Below are positions 33,102 to 43,905 of a stretch of DNA of 64,000 nt, one piece after another. Position 1 is the stretch's first letter. Each line of letters begins with the position of its first letter. Under the pieces are notes generated by a model that ran no database searches, had not been told where the DNA came from, and was given only the letters and a program-made list of their open reading frames with translations. The position numbers and the translations under genes were made by a program. Location: the NCBI RefSeq assembly GCF_900188455.1, contig NZ_FZOL01000002.1:49283-113282 (forward strand). Reading direction: 5' to 3'. The DNA comes from Pseudomonas japonica (GTDB taxonomy: Bacteria > Pseudomonadota > Gammaproteobacteria > Pseudomonadales > Pseudomonadaceae).

Positions 33102-34544
33102 ATGTTCGATTCCACCGCGTCGCTGCGCCAGCGCTTCGACAGCCTGCGCAGCGGCGGCGAGTTTTTCTCCCTGCGCCATGTGCGTCAGTCCCGTCAGCAC
33201 CTGTCGGTGCGCAAGAACGTTGCCGAGCCGCCCAGCCTCGGGCGCGACGAAGGCGCCATGCTCACCGTGCGGGTCAATGGCGTCGAGGCCTACGCGGCCA
33301 CCGCCGATCTGTCCCGGGCCGGTCTGCAGCAGGCACTGGACCGCGCCGAAGCGCTGGCCCGGCAGATCGCCAGGTATTCCCTGCTGGACCTGCGCGACCA
33401 GCCCGTCGCCACCGCCCGCGCCGACTACTGTTCGCCCGATCTGGAGCAGGCCTTCCCGTCCCTCGCCGAGTGCTACGAACTCCTCGACCGGGAGTCGAAC
33501 TCGGTGCCGAAGGACGAGCGCCTGGTCAACTGGCAGGTTGGCCTCGGCCTGAGCAGCGTCGAGCAGATCTACTTCAACAGCGCCGGCGCCGAGCTGCGTC
33601 AGGCCCAGCGCTTCGTTTTCCCCGGCCTGAGCGTCACCGCCTTCGGCAATGGCGACAGCCAGACCCGTACCTTCGGCAACGACAACTTCGGTCGCCAGGG
33701 CGGCCCCGAGCTCATCCAGCGCAGCGGCCTGATCGGCGCCGGGGCGCGGATCGCCGACGAAGCCCTGCAACTGCTGCTGGCGCCCAACACGCCGAGCGGT
33801 ACCCGCGACCTGCTGCTGATGCCGGACCAGATGATGCTGCAGATCCACGAATCCATCGGCCACCCGCTGGAGATGGACCGCATCCTCGGTGACGAGCGCA
33901 ATTTCGCCGGCACCAGCTTCGTCAAGGCCGAGGACTTCGGCCATCTGCGATACGGCTCGAAACTGCTCAACGTGACCTTCGACCCGACCCTGCGCGAAGA
34001 ACTGGCCAGCTATGGCCATGACGACGACGGCACGCCGGCGACCAAGCAGTTCCTGATCCGCGATGGCCTGCTGGTGCGCCCGCTGGGTGGCGCGCTGTCG
34101 CAGTTCCGCTCGGGGCTGGACGGGGTCGCCAACAGCCGTGCCTGCAACTGGAACCGCGCGCCCATCGACCGCATGGCCAACCTCAACGTCGAGCCGGGGG
34201 ACCAGCCCCTGGAGCAACTGATCGGCGGCATCGAGCACGGCATCCTGATGCGCACCAACCGCTCCTGGTCCATCGACGACGCGCGCAACAAGTTCCAGTT
34301 CGGCTGCGAGTGGGGCCAGTTGATCGAGAACGGCGAACTCAAGGGCGTGGTGAAGAATCCCAACTACCGCGGCATCTCCGCCAACTTCTGGCGCAACCTC
34401 AGTGCCGTCGGCGATGCCGGCACCTTCCAGGTCCTCGGCACGCCGAACTGCGGCAAGGGCGAGCCGAACCAGGTGGTGCGGGTCGGACATGCCTCGCCGG
34501 CCTGCGTGTTCAGCCAGATCGACGTATTCGGAGGGGATGCCTGA
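33102..34544 (+). CDS. TldD-like metallopeptidase
   Basis: The 480-residue protein is a TldD/PmbA-family peptidase subunit. The zinc motif HExxxH is visible as HESIGH at residues 249-254, preceded by LLLMPDQMMLQI, and VVKNPNYRGIS and VGHASPACVF are in the C-terminal part. TldD-TldE heterodimers cut unfolded peptides and, in known cases, process ribosomal peptides or CcdA. The ATG at 33102 was chosen; it gives a sensible N-terminus after the 31-base gap. Its partner follows with a one-base overlap. Pseudomonads also have a separate tldD/pmbA pair, so this is probably a second, divergent set. Confidence 0.88.
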   Translation: MFDSTASLRQRFDSLRSGGEFFSLRHVRQSRQHLSVRKNVAEPPSLGRDEGAMLTVRVNGVEAYAATADLSRAGLQQALDRAEALARQIARYSLLDLRDQPVATARADYCSPDLEQAFPSLAECYELLDRESNSVPKDERLVNWQVGLGLSSVEQIYFNSAGAELRQAQRFVFPGLSVTAFGNGDSQTRTFGNDNFGRQGGPELIQRSGLIGAGARIADEALQLLLAPNTPSGTRDLLLMPDQMMLQIHESIGHPLEMDRILGDERNFAGTSFVKAEDFGHLRYGSKLLNVTFDPTLREELASYGHDDDGTPATKQFLIRDGLLVRPLGGALSQFRSGLDGVANSRACNWNRAPIDRMANLNVEPGDQPLEQLIGGIEHGILMRTNRSWSIDDARNKFQFGCEWGQLIENGELKGVVKNPNYRGISANFWRNLSAVGDAGTFQVLGTPNCGKGEPNQVVRVGHASPACVFSQIDVFGGDA

Positions 34545-35875
34545 TGGCTGACCAATTCCTGCCTGGTTTCCAGACCCTGGTCGCCTGGCTGCGCGCCAAC
34601 GTGCGGGCTACCGAGCACTTCACCCTGAGCTTTGCCGGGGAACATTCGCAGTTCGTTCGCTTCAACCACGCCAAGGTGCGCCAGGCGGGCGAGGTGCGGC
34701 AGTCGAGCGTCACCCTGCGCCTGATCGCCGACGGTCGCCAGGCCGACCTGGACCTGACCCTGAGCGGCGACGCCGAAACCGACCTGCCGCACCTGGGAGA
34801 AGCGCTGGAGCAACTGCGCCAGACCTTGCCGCTGATTCCCACCGATCCTTATCTGCTGCTCAACGACAGCGTCTGGGCGAGCGAGCATCGCCAGGACCAG
34901 CCCTTGCCCGACTTTGCCCGGGCGCTGGAGCAGATCGAGGCCGGTGCCGGCAACCTGGACCTGGTCGGTTTCTATGTCGCAGGTCCAGTGTGCCGCGGCT
35001 TCGCCAGCTCGTTCGGTGCCTTCGGCTGGCACCAGGCGAACAGCTTCAGCTTCGAGTGGAGCCTGTTCCACGCCAACGGCCAGGCGGTGAAGACCACCTA
35101 TGGCGGGCAGGTCTGGGATGAGCAGCAGTTCGCCGCGCGCCTGGCCCAGGCCCGCGAACAACTCGACTACCTCGGCCGGCCGCTGAAGGTCCTGGCGCCG
35201 GGTCAGTACCGCGCCTTTATTGCCCCCGGCGCGATGGACGAGATCGTCGACCTGCTCGGCTGGGGTGGTTTCTCGACCCAGGCCATCGCCAACAAGCACA
35301 GCCCGCTGCAGCGCCTGCATGCCGGCGAAGCGACACTGAGCCCGCTGGTGAGCTTCAGCGAACAGGTCAGCGGCTCGATCTGCCCGGCGTTTTCCGGCGA
35401 GGGGTATCCGCGTGACGATGTCACCCTGATCGAGGCTGGCGCGGTACGGGACAGTCTGACCAGCGCGCGCAGCGCCGCGGAATTCCAGCGCCAGGCCAAC
35501 GGTGCCGAGTCCTGGGAGGCGCCCACCGCGCTGAGCATGGCCGGCGGCGACCTGGAGCTGGACCAGGTGCTGGCGCGACTGGGCACCGGGCTGTACATCA
35601 GCAACCTGTGGTACCTGAACTATTCGGACCAGCCAGCCGCGCGGATGACCGGGCTGACCCGCTTCGCCACCTTCTGGGTGGAGGACGGCCAGATCCAGGC
35701 GCCGGTGAGCACCATGCGCTTCGACGACAGCCTGTACAGCCTGCTCGGATCGAACCTGGAGGCGCTGACCCGCGAGCGCGAGCTGGTGCTGTCGACCCGC
35801 ACCTACAGGCAGCGGCAGACCGGGTCGAATCATTTGCCGGGGGCGCTGGTCAAACGGCTGACCCTCACATTGTGA
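34544..35875 (+). CDS. TldE/PmbA-like partner subunit
   Basis: The 443-residue protein is the TldE/PmbA-like half of the pair. It lacks the HExxxH motif, as expected for the non-metal subunit that closes over the active site of TldD. Its start shares an A with the stop of the upstream gene (TGATG), so the subunits are made in matched amounts. Typical segments are EHSQFVRFNHAKVRQAG at the N-terminus, VLAPGQYRAFIAPGAMDE in the middle and LYISNLWYLNYSD near the end. A REP element follows. No small precursor-peptide gene is seen next to the pair. Confidence 0.85.
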   Translation: MADQFLPGFQTLVAWLRANVRATEHFTLSFAGEHSQFVRFNHAKVRQAGEVRQSSVTLRLIADGRQADLDLTLSGDAETDLPHLGEALEQLRQTLPLIPTDPYLLLNDSVWASEHRQDQPLPDFARALEQIEAGAGNLDLVGFYVAGPVCRGFASSFGAFGWHQANSFSFEWSLFHANGQAVKTTYGGQVWDEQQFAARLAQAREQLDYLGRPLKVLAPGQYRAFIAPGAMDEIVDLLGWGGFSTQAIANKHSPLQRLHAGEATLSPLVSFSEQVSGSICPAFSGEGYPRDDVTLIEAGAVRDSLTSARSAAEFQRQANGAESWEAPTALSMAGGDLELDQVLARLGTGLYISNLWYLNYSDQPAARMTGLTRFATFWVEDGQIQAPVSTMRFDDSLYSLLGSNLEALTRERELVLSTRTYRQRQTGSNHLPGALVKRLTLTL

Positions 35876-35880
35876 ACAAG

Positions 35881-35998
35881 GGGCCGCGTTGCGGCCCTTC
35901 GCGGGCAAGCCACGCTCCTACAGAGATAGATCGCGACCTCCTGTAGGAGCGTGGCTTGTCGGGGCGCCGAACCGCCGCGAAGGCCTGCAAAGCAGGCC
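35881..35998. repeat. Composite REP element: mini-hairpin, 18-bp REP pair, mini-hairpin
   Basis: Three hairpins in a row: GGGCCGC/GCGGCCC at 35881-35897; a long one with perfect 18-bp arms at 35906-35923 and 35941-35958 built on CAAGCCACGCTCCTACAG; and GGCCTGC/GCAGGCC at 35982-35998. The element fills the gap between the TldE-like gene and the MFS gene and can act as terminator or mRNA stabiliser. Confidence 0.75.
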
Positions 35999-36020
35999 CA
36001 AAGGCACCCAAGGACATTCC

Positions 36021-37448
36021 ATGCCGGACCGCGCCTCACTAGACCCCACCACCGCCCGCTGGATCCCCTGGGTGGTGGCCATCGCCTTCTTCATGCAGTC
36101 CCTCGACGGCACCATCCTCAACACCGCCTTGCCGGCCATGGCCCGCGACCTGGCGGAAGACCCGCTGCGCATGCAGTCGGTGATCATCGCCTACATGCTC
36201 ACCGTGGCCCTGCTGATTCCCGCCTCGGGCTGGATCGCCGACCGCTTCGGCACCAAGCGGATCTTCTTCGGCGCCATCCTGCTGTTCAGCCTCGGCTCGC
36301 TGCTCTGCGCCCTGGCCGGCAGCCTCGGCATGCTGGTGGCGGCACGGGTCATCCAGGGCCTGGGCGGTGCGCTGATGCTGCCGGTGGGGCGCCTCGTCGT
36401 GCTGCGTGCCTACCCCCGCTCGGAGCTGGTGCGGATCATGAGCTTCATCACCATCCCCGGCCTGCTCGGTCCGCTGATCGGCCCGACCATGGGCGGCTGG
36501 CTGGTGGAAATCCTCAGCTGGCACTGGATCTTCCTGCTCAACCTGCCGGTGGGCGCCGTCGGCTGCTACGCGGTGTGGAAGTTCATCCCCGATCTGCGCG
36601 GCACCTCGCGCACCCGCTTCGACAGCGTCGGCTTCGTCCTGTTCGGCGCGGCGATGGTGCTGATCACCATCGCCATGGAAGGCCTCGGCGAGCTGCACCT
36701 GCCGCACCTGCGCGTGATGCTCCTGCTGTTCGCCGGCATGGCCTGCCTGGCCGCCTACTGGCTGCGCGCGGGCAGCATCGACAACCCGCTGTTCTCGCCC
36801 CGCCTGTTCCGCGTGCGGACCTTCTCCGTGGGCATCCTCGGCAACCTCTTCGCCCGCCTCGGCAGCGGCGCCCTGCCCTTCCTCGTGCCGCTGCTGCTGC
36901 AAGTGGCGCTGGGCTATTCGCCGGCCGAAGCGGGGATGAGCATGATCCCTCTGGCCGCCGCGGCGATGCTCGCCAAGTCCATCGCCCGGCCGCTAATCGA
37001 GCGTTTCGGCTACCGCACCATCCTCACCGGCAACACCCTGCTGCTGGGGCTCATGCTGGCCAGCCTCGGCCTGGTCGACGAAAGCACGCCGCACGCGGTG
37101 CTGCTGGTGCAACTGGCGCTGCTCGGGGCGATCAACTCGATGCAATTCACCGCGATGAACACCGTGACCCTGATCGACCTCGACGACGCCAGCGCCAGCA
37201 GCGGCAACAGCCTGCTGTCGGTGGTCGCGCAGTTGTCCCTGAGCCTTGGCGTGGCCTGCGCCGGCGCCCTGCTCGGCGGTTTCACCGCGGCGGGCAGCGC
37301 CGACGGCGTGGAAACCACCCTGGGCGCGTTCCAGCTGACCTTCGTCACCATCGGCCTGATGGCGATGCTCGCGGCGGCCATTTTCCTTCAGTTGGCGAAG
37401 ACAGACGGACGACGTGCCCCTCGTCAGGAAGCGGAGATCGAGCCGTAG
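36021..37448 (+). CDS. MFS multidrug transporter, DHA2 family (MdtD-like)
   Basis: The 475-residue protein has about 14 membrane helices and DHA2-family features: the D1 motif SLDGTILNTALPAMARDL, motif A (GWIADRFGTKRIFF), and motif C-like GLLGPLIGPTMGGWLVE with VIQGLGGALMLPVGR before it. It is most like MdtD of E. coli (471), a proton-driven exporter of small organic compounds such as citrate or iron chelates. The ATG at 36021 follows AAGGA. It stands alone between a REP element and dbpA, so no regulator hints at its substrate. Confidence 0.87.
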   Translation: MPDRASLDPTTARWIPWVVAIAFFMQSLDGTILNTALPAMARDLAEDPLRMQSVIIAYMLTVALLIPASGWIADRFGTKRIFFGAILLFSLGSLLCALAGSLGMLVAARVIQGLGGALMLPVGRLVVLRAYPRSELVRIMSFITIPGLLGPLIGPTMGGWLVEILSWHWIFLLNLPVGAVGCYAVWKFIPDLRGTSRTRFDSVGFVLFGAAMVLITIAMEGLGELHLPHLRVMLLLFAGMACLAAYWLRAGSIDNPLFSPRLFRVRTFSVGILGNLFARLGSGALPFLVPLLLQVALGYSPAEAGMSMIPLAAAAMLAKSIARPLIERFGYRTILTGNTLLLGLMLASLGLVDESTPHAVLLVQLALLGAINSMQFTAMNTVTLIDLDDASASSGNSLLSVVAQLSLSLGVACAGALLGGFTAAGSADGVETTLGAFQLTFVTIGLMAMLAAAIFLQLAKTDGRRAPRQEAEIEP

Positions 37449-37505
37449 GGCGAATGGCCATGGGGCTGGTACACTGCGCGACATTTTGTTTTGCAGGCCC
37501 GCCTC

Positions 37506-38891
<1,386 letters not shown>

Positions 38892-38900
38892 ATGCCGTTG

Positions 38901-39007
38901 GGCCTGCTTTGCAGGCCTTTCGCAGGCAAGCCAGCTCCTACAGAAAATCGGGCCCGCGCAACCTTTGTAGGAGCGCGGCTCGCCCGCGAAGGACCGCAAC
39001 GCGGTCC
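38901..39007. repeat. Composite REP element with two flanking mini-hairpins
   Basis: GGCCTGC/GCAGGCC at 38901-38917, an imperfect REP pair (CAGGCAAGCCAGCTCCTACAG from 38923 facing TGTAGGAGCGCGGCTCGCCCG up to about 38990), and GGACCGC/GCGGTCC at 38991-39007. This has the same three-hairpin plan as the element at 35.9 kb, and the first mini-hairpin is identical in sequence to the last one there. It lies between dbpA and the flavoprotein gene. Confidence 0.72.
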
Positions 39008-39024
39008 CAGTCAAGAGAAGAACC

Positions 39025-40203
39025 ATGCATTCCACCGATGTGATCATCATCGGCGCCGGCGCCGCCGGCCTGATGTGCGCCCGCACCGCCGCCCTGCGCG
39101 GCCGTCGGGTCGTGCTGCTGGACCACGCCAACAAACCCGGCAAGAAAATCCTCATGTCCGGCGGCGGCCGCTGCAATTTCACCAACATGTACACCGAACC
39201 GGGCAATTTCCTCTCGCAGAACCCGCATTTCTGCAAATCCGCCCTGGCCCGCTACACCCAGTGGGACTTCATCGAGATGGTCGCCAAGCACGGCGTGCCC
39301 TATCACGAGAAGAAACTCGGCCAACTCTTCTGCGACAACAAGTCCAGCGACATCCTGCAGATGCTCCTCGACGAGTGCGACAGCGCCGGCGCCACGCTGC
39401 GCATGGATACCCGCATCGAAAACATCGAAAAGCTCGAACACGGCTACCTGCTGAACACCAGCGCCGGCCCGTACCAGTGCCAGTCGCTGGTGATCGCCAC
39501 CGGCGGCCTGTCGATTCCCACCCTCGGCGCCAGCGGCTTCGGCTACCAGGTGGCCCGCCAGTTCGGCCACAACGTGCTGCCGACCCGTGCGGGCCTGGTG
39601 CCGTTCACCATCACCGACCAGCTCAAGACCCTGTGCGGCGAGCTGTCCGGCACCTCGGTGGACTGCATCGCCAGCTGCAATGGCACCAGCTTCCGGGAAA
39701 ACCTGCTGTTCACCCACCGCGGCCTCAGCGGCCCGGCGATCCTGCAGATTTCCTCGTTCTGGGAAGCCGGCGACACCGTCGAGATCAACCTGCTGCCGGA
39801 CCACGACGCCCTCGCCTGGCTGCAACAGCAGCAGGCCGAACGCCCCAACAGCGAGCTGAAGACCCTGCTCGGCGAAATCTTCACCAAGAAGATGGCCAAC
39901 CTGCTGGCGGAAACCTGGTTCGTCTCCAAGCCGATGAAGCAGTACACCCCGGCGGAGCTGGCCCAGGTCGCCGACAAGCTGGGCAACTGGCAACTGGTGC
40001 CGGCCGGCACCGAGGGCTACCGCACCGCCGAAGTGACCCTGGGCGGAGTGGACACCCGCGAGGTGTCGTCGAAGACCATGGAGTCGCTGAAAAGCCCGGG
40101 CCTGTACTTCATCGGCGAAGTGCTGGACGTCAGCGGCCACCTTGGCGGCTTCAATTTCCAGTGGGCCTGGGCCTGCGCTTACGCCGCGGCGCAGTTCGTC
40201 TAG
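39025..40203 (+). CDS. YhiN/HI0933-family flavoprotein
   Basis: The 392-residue protein belongs to the HI0933/YhiN (BaiN-like) family. It has the N-terminal FAD fold DVIIIGAGAAGLMCA, the family signature KKILMSGGGRCNFTN around residue 45, VIATGGLSIPTLGASG, and a C-terminal GEVLDVSGHLGGFNFQWAWA. The reaction is not well defined; some relatives reduce steroid or unsaturated carbonyl compounds. AGAGAAGAA precedes the ATG. It is flanked by a REP element upstream and a hairpin downstream, so it is probably monocistronic. Confidence 0.9.
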   Translation: MHSTDVIIIGAGAAGLMCARTAALRGRRVVLLDHANKPGKKILMSGGGRCNFTNMYTEPGNFLSQNPHFCKSALARYTQWDFIEMVAKHGVPYHEKKLGQLFCDNKSSDILQMLLDECDSAGATLRMDTRIENIEKLEHGYLLNTSAGPYQCQSLVIATGGLSIPTLGASGFGYQVARQFGHNVLPTRAGLVPFTITDQLKTLCGELSGTSVDCIASCNGTSFRENLLFTHRGLSGPAILQISSFWEAGDTVEINLLPDHDALAWLQQQQAERPNSELKTLLGEIFTKKMANLLAETWFVSKPMKQYTPAELAQVADKLGNWQLVPAGTEGYRTAEVTLGGVDTREVSSKTMESLKSPGLYFIGEVLDVSGHLGGFNFQWAWACAYAAAQFV

Positions 40204-40244
40204 AATCAGCCTCCATCACGGAACGCATTTTGCTGGTACGTGAC

Positions 40245-40270
40245 CACCGCGACGGTTTGCCGTCGCGGTG
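40245..40270. terminator. 11-bp hairpin between the flavoprotein and YccS-like genes
   Basis: CACCGCGACGG at 40245-40255 and CCGTCGCGGTG at 40260-40270 form a perfect stem with a TTTG loop. No T-run follows. It may be a terminator for the upstream gene or a leader hairpin of the downstream one. Confidence 0.5.
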
Positions 40271-40312
40271 ACCGCTCACTCCAGACCCCGCCCAGCAGGC
40301 CCGCCGTCCACC

Positions 40313-42496
40313 ATGTCGTCCTCTTCTTTCAGCCAATCGTTGCGTCGTCTGTGGGCGCTGGACAAATTCAGCTACAGCATCCGGGTCCTGATCGCCCTGA
40401 CCGGCAGCATGGCGCTGTGCTGGTTCCAGGATCAGATGAACCTGCTGATCCCGCTGTTCCTCGGCATCATCGCCAGTGCCCTGGCCGAGACCGACGACAG
40501 CTGGCAGGGCCGCCTCAACGCGCTGGCGGTGACCCTGGTGTGTTTCACCGTCGCCGCGCTGGCGGTGGAGCTGCTGTTCCCCTATCCGTGGATCTTCGTC
40601 AGCGCCATGGCCCTGGCGGCGTTCTGCCTGACCATGCTCGGCGCCCTCGGCGAACGCTACGGGGCGATCGCCCAGGCCACGCTGATTCTCTCGGTGTACA
40701 CCATGATCGGCGTGGACCAGCGCGGTGGAGAGGTCGCCGACTTCTGGCACGAACCGTTGCTGCTGGTGGCCGGCGCGGCGTGGTACGGGCTGCTCTCGGT
40801 GCTGTGGCAGGCGCTGTTTTCCAACCAGCCGGTGCAGCAGAGCCTGGCCCGGCTGTTCCGCGAACTGGGTATCTACCTCAAGCTCAAGGCCACCCTGTTC
40901 GAGCCGATCCGCGGCCTCGACGTGGAAGCGCGGCGCCTGGAACTGGCGCAGCAGAACGGCAAGGTGGTGGCGGCGCTGAACAGCGCCAAGGAAATCATCC
41001 TGCACCGGGTGGGCAACGGCCGGCCCAGCTCCAAGGTCAGTCGCTACCTGAAGCTGTACTTCCTCGCCCAGGACATCCATGAGCGCGCCAGTTCCTCGCA
41101 CTACCCCTACAACGCCCTGACCGAGGCGTTCTTCCACAGCGATGTGCTGTTCCGCTGCCAGCGCCTGCTGCGCCAGCAGGGCAAGGCCTGCCAGGAGCTG
41201 TCGGGGTCGATCCAGATGCGCCAGCCGTTCGTCTACAACAGCGGTTTCGCCGAGGCCCTGGAAGACCTGCATGCCTCGCTGGAACACCTGCGCATCCAGA
41301 GCAACCCGGCCTGGCGCGGCCTGCTTCGCTCGCTCCGCGCCCTGGCGGCCAACCTGGCGACCCTCGACCGTCTGCTCAGCGACGCCAGCAATCCCGACAG
41401 CCTGGCCGACAACACCGATCCGAGCCTGCTCGACCGCTCGCCGCGCAACCTGGCGGACGTGTGGAATCGCCTGCGCCAGCAACTGACGCCCACCTCGCTG
41501 ATCTTCCGCCATGCCCTGCGCCTGCCGCTGGCCCTGGCGGTCGGCTACGGCATGGTGCACCTGATCCACCCGACCCAGGGCTACTGGATCATCCTCACCA
41601 CCCTGTTCGTCTGCCAGCCCAACTACGGGGCGACACGACGCAAACTGGTGCAGCGGATCATCGGCACCGCCATCGGCCTGACCGTCGGCTGGGCGCTGTT
41701 CGACCTGTTCCCCAATGCGCTTATCCAGTCGCTGTTCGCGGTGGCCGCCGGGGTGGTGTTCTTCGTCAACCGCACCACCCGCTACACCCTCGCCACCGCG
41801 GCGATCACCCTGATGGTGCTGTTCTGCTTCAACCAGATCGGTGACGGCTACGGTCTGTTCCTGCCGCGCCTGTTCGATACCCTGGTGGGCAGCCTGATCG
41901 CCATTTCCGCGGTGTTCCTGTTCCTCCCGGACTGGCAGGGCCGACGCCTGAACAAGGTGCTGGCCAACACCCTCACCTGCAACAGCGTCTACCTGCGCCA
42001 GATCATGCAGCAGTACGCCCAGGGCAAGCGCGACGACCTCGCCTACCGCCTGGCCCGGCGCAACGCGCACAACGCCGACGCGGCGCTGTCCACCACCCTG
42101 GCCAACATGCTCATGGAGCCGGGGCATTTCCGTAAGGAAGCGGATGTCGGCTTCCGCTTCCTGGTGCTCTCGCACACCTTGCTCAGCTACCTCTCGGCCC
42201 TTGGCGCGCACCGTGAAAGCCCCCTGCCCGGCGAGGCCCGCGAACAACTGATCGACAGCGCCGGGGCGAAGCTGGCCGAGAGCCTGGACGAAATCGCCAG
42301 CGGCCTGGCCGGCAGGAAACCGGTGGCGATCCACAGCGACGCCGAGGAAACCCTTGCCGGCGAACTGGAGCAGATGCCCGAGGAGATGGACGAGAACCTG
42401 CGGACGGTGCAGACCCAACTGGCGCTGATCGCCCGTCACCTCGGTCCGCTGCGCACCCTCGCCGCGCACCTGATCAAGGAGCCACCGCCGGCTTGA
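40313..42496 (+). CDS. yccS: YccS/FUSC-family inner membrane protein
   Basis: The 727-residue protein has two blocks of about six hydrophobic helices (residues ~20-165 and ~400-540) with cytoplasmic domains between and after, the plan of the YccS/YhfK family (FUSC, related to aromatic-acid and fusaric-acid exporters). HPTQGYWIILTTLFVCQPNYGATRRKLVQRI in the second block is the most conserved segment. Length is close to E. coli YccS (717-720). The start at 40313 was chosen to match the family; an in-frame GTG at 40268 would begin inside the hairpin. Its 3' end overlaps the convergent gene by 23 bases. Confidence 0.88.
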   Translation: MSSSSFSQSLRRLWALDKFSYSIRVLIALTGSMALCWFQDQMNLLIPLFLGIIASALAETDDSWQGRLNALAVTLVCFTVAALAVELLFPYPWIFVSAMALAAFCLTMLGALGERYGAIAQATLILSVYTMIGVDQRGGEVADFWHEPLLLVAGAAWYGLLSVLWQALFSNQPVQQSLARLFRELGIYLKLKATLFEPIRGLDVEARRLELAQQNGKVVAALNSAKEIILHRVGNGRPSSKVSRYLKLYFLAQDIHERASSSHYPYNALTEAFFHSDVLFRCQRLLRQQGKACQELSGSIQMRQPFVYNSGFAEALEDLHASLEHLRIQSNPAWRGLLRSLRALAANLATLDRLLSDASNPDSLADNTDPSLLDRSPRNLADVWNRLRQQLTPTSLIFRHALRLPLALAVGYGMVHLIHPTQGYWIILTTLFVCQPNYGATRRKLVQRIIGTAIGLTVGWALFDLFPNALIQSLFAVAAGVVFFVNRTTRYTLATAAITLMVLFCFNQIGDGYGLFLPRLFDTLVGSLIAISAVFLFLPDWQGRRLNKVLANTLTCNSVYLRQIMQQYAQGKRDDLAYRLARRNAHNADAALSTTLANMLMEPGHFRKEADVGFRFLVLSHTLLSYLSALGAHRESPLPGEAREQLIDSAGAKLAESLDEIASGLAGRKPVAIHSDAEETLAGELEQMPEEMDENLRTVQTQLALIARHLGPLRTLAAHLIKEPPPA

Positions 42497-43223
42497 GGGC
42501 ATAGCTGTCGAGGATCCGCGCATAGCTGCCGTCGGCCTTCATCGCGCCGATGGCCTGGTCGAAGGCCGCGACGATCTGCTCATGCCGCGGATGCTTGAGG
42601 CTGACCAGGATATGCAGGTCGTTCTCGCTGACCGGCTTGCCGAAGAACTCCACCATGTCCCTGGCCCTGCCGTGTTCCTTCTGCAGGAACCAGCTGGCGA
42701 CGTATTCGTCCTCCACCGCCAGGGTCACGCGGCCGGCGGCGAGCATGCCGATGGCCACGGAGAAGCTGCGCACCGGTACCTTCTGCAGCTGCGCATCGCT
42801 ATCGAAATCGGCGGAATAGGCGTAGTCACGGACCACGGCGATGGGGTGCGGGTAAAGGTCGGCCAGGCGTTCGAACCGGATGGCATCGGTCTTGCGCTTG
42901 AGCAGGCGGATGCGGTTGGTGAGGTAGCCGCCAGAGAACTGGCCGATGCGCGTGCGCGAATCGTTGTACCAGGCGTTGACCAGCACGTCGTAGCGCCCGT
43001 CGCTGATCCCCATCAGCGCCCGTGCCCAGGGTACCTGTTCGAATTCGCTGGCATAGCCGGCGCGCTCCAGCGCCGCCTTGACCAGCGCGGTAGCCAGCCC
43101 GCCGCGATCGAGGGTGGCGTCGGTGAACGGTGGCCAGGCATCGGCGACCAGGCGAAGCTTTTCTGCGTGAACCGGGGTAACTGACAACATTCCAAGCAAA
43201 CACAAGACTCGGAGCAAGGGCAT
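42474..43223 (-). CDS. Periplasmic solute-binding protein, family 3 type
   Basis: The 249-residue product has a signal peptide (MPLLRVLCLLGMLSVTPVHA, cleaved before EKL) and then a Venus-flytrap fold: LRLVADAWPPFTD at the ligand site, RYDVLVNAWYNDSRTR and the C-terminal ILDSY segment. It lacks an adjacent ABC permease or ATPase, so it may be an orphan sensor or binding protein. Start is the ATG at 43223 with AGGA upstream; a TTG at 43229 is in frame. The last 23 coding bases overlap the end of yccS on the other strand. Ligand is probably a polar amino acid or similar. Confidence 0.85.
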   Translation of the reverse strand: MPLLRVLCLLGMLSVTPVHAEKLRLVADAWPPFTDATLDRGGLATALVKAALERAGYASEFEQVPWARALMGISDGRYDVLVNAWYNDSRTRIGQFSGGYLTNRIRLLKRKTDAIRFERLADLYPHPIAVVRDYAYSADFDSDAQLQKVPVRSFSVAIGMLAAGRVTLAVEDEYVASWFLQKEHGRARDMVEFFGKPVSENDLHILVSLKHPRHEQIVAAFDQAIGAMKADGSYARILDSYALKPAVAP

Positions 43224-43449
43224 GCTCAAATCCTATAGCGGAGGCGTTCCGCGTTCTGGTTTGACCGCTGGGAATTGCAGTGCCGATAAATCCAATCGCG
43301 ATGGCCAGATTACACAAACAGCCGTCCGTGTGGCATCAGCAAATAATAGCCATGTGCCTCTATTCTTGCCGGTTTTGCGGGCACTTTGACTTTCGACGGG
43401 AAGTTGCAACGGGCTATGCTCGGCGTCGAACCCATTGAGAGATTTCCCC

Positions 43450-43902
43450 ATGTCCGTCGACTGGATCTGCAAACATCACACCGACCTTGGCAAGGAGCAG
43501 CTGTACGCCGTGCTGCAACTGCGCAACCAGGTGTTCGTGCTGGAACAGAAGTGCCCGTATCAGGACCTCGATGGCCAGGACCTGGCCGGGGATACCTGCC
43601 ACCTGATGGCCTGGCAGGATGACCAGTTGCTCGGCTACCTGCGCCTGCTCGACCCGACCTCCCAGGGCGGCGACGTGGTGATCGGCCGGGTGGTGGTGTC
43701 CGAGGCCGGGCGCGGGCACGGCCTGGGGCACAAGCTGATGGTTCGTGCGCTGGAACAGGCCCAGGAGAACTGGCCGGATGTGCCGGTGTACCTCTCGGCC
43801 CAGGCGCATCTGCAGGAGTATTACCGCAAGCACGGCTTCGAGGTGGTGGGCGAGGCGTATCTGGAGGATGGGATTCCGCATATCGGCATGCGGCGGGGAT
43901 AA
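43450..43902 (+). CDS. elaA: ElaA-family GNAT acetyltransferase
   Basis: The 150-residue protein is a GNAT N-acetyltransferase of the ElaA group. AVLQLRNQVFVLEQKCPYQDLDG is the ElaA signature, IGRVVVSEAGRGHGLGHKLM is the acetyl-CoA-binding loop (RGxGxG/A type), and LSAQAHLQEYYRKHGFEVVG completes the fold. Length matches E. coli ElaA (153). The substrate is unknown. The 220-base gap upstream, shared with the divergent solute-binding gene, shows no clear operator. A mini-hairpin follows. Confidence 0.92.
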   Translation: MSVDWICKHHTDLGKEQLYAVLQLRNQVFVLEQKCPYQDLDGQDLAGDTCHLMAWQDDQLLGYLRLLDPTSQGGDVVIGRVVVSEAGRGHGLGHKLMVRALEQAQENWPDVPVYLSAQAHLQEYYRKHGFEVVGEAYLEDGIPHIGMRRG

Positions 43903-43905
43903 GGG

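Noticed and set aside
35881..35998. Inverted repeats as ends of an insertion sequence
   Set aside because: There is no transposase gene or target duplication nearby; the repeats match the REP type found in other gaps.
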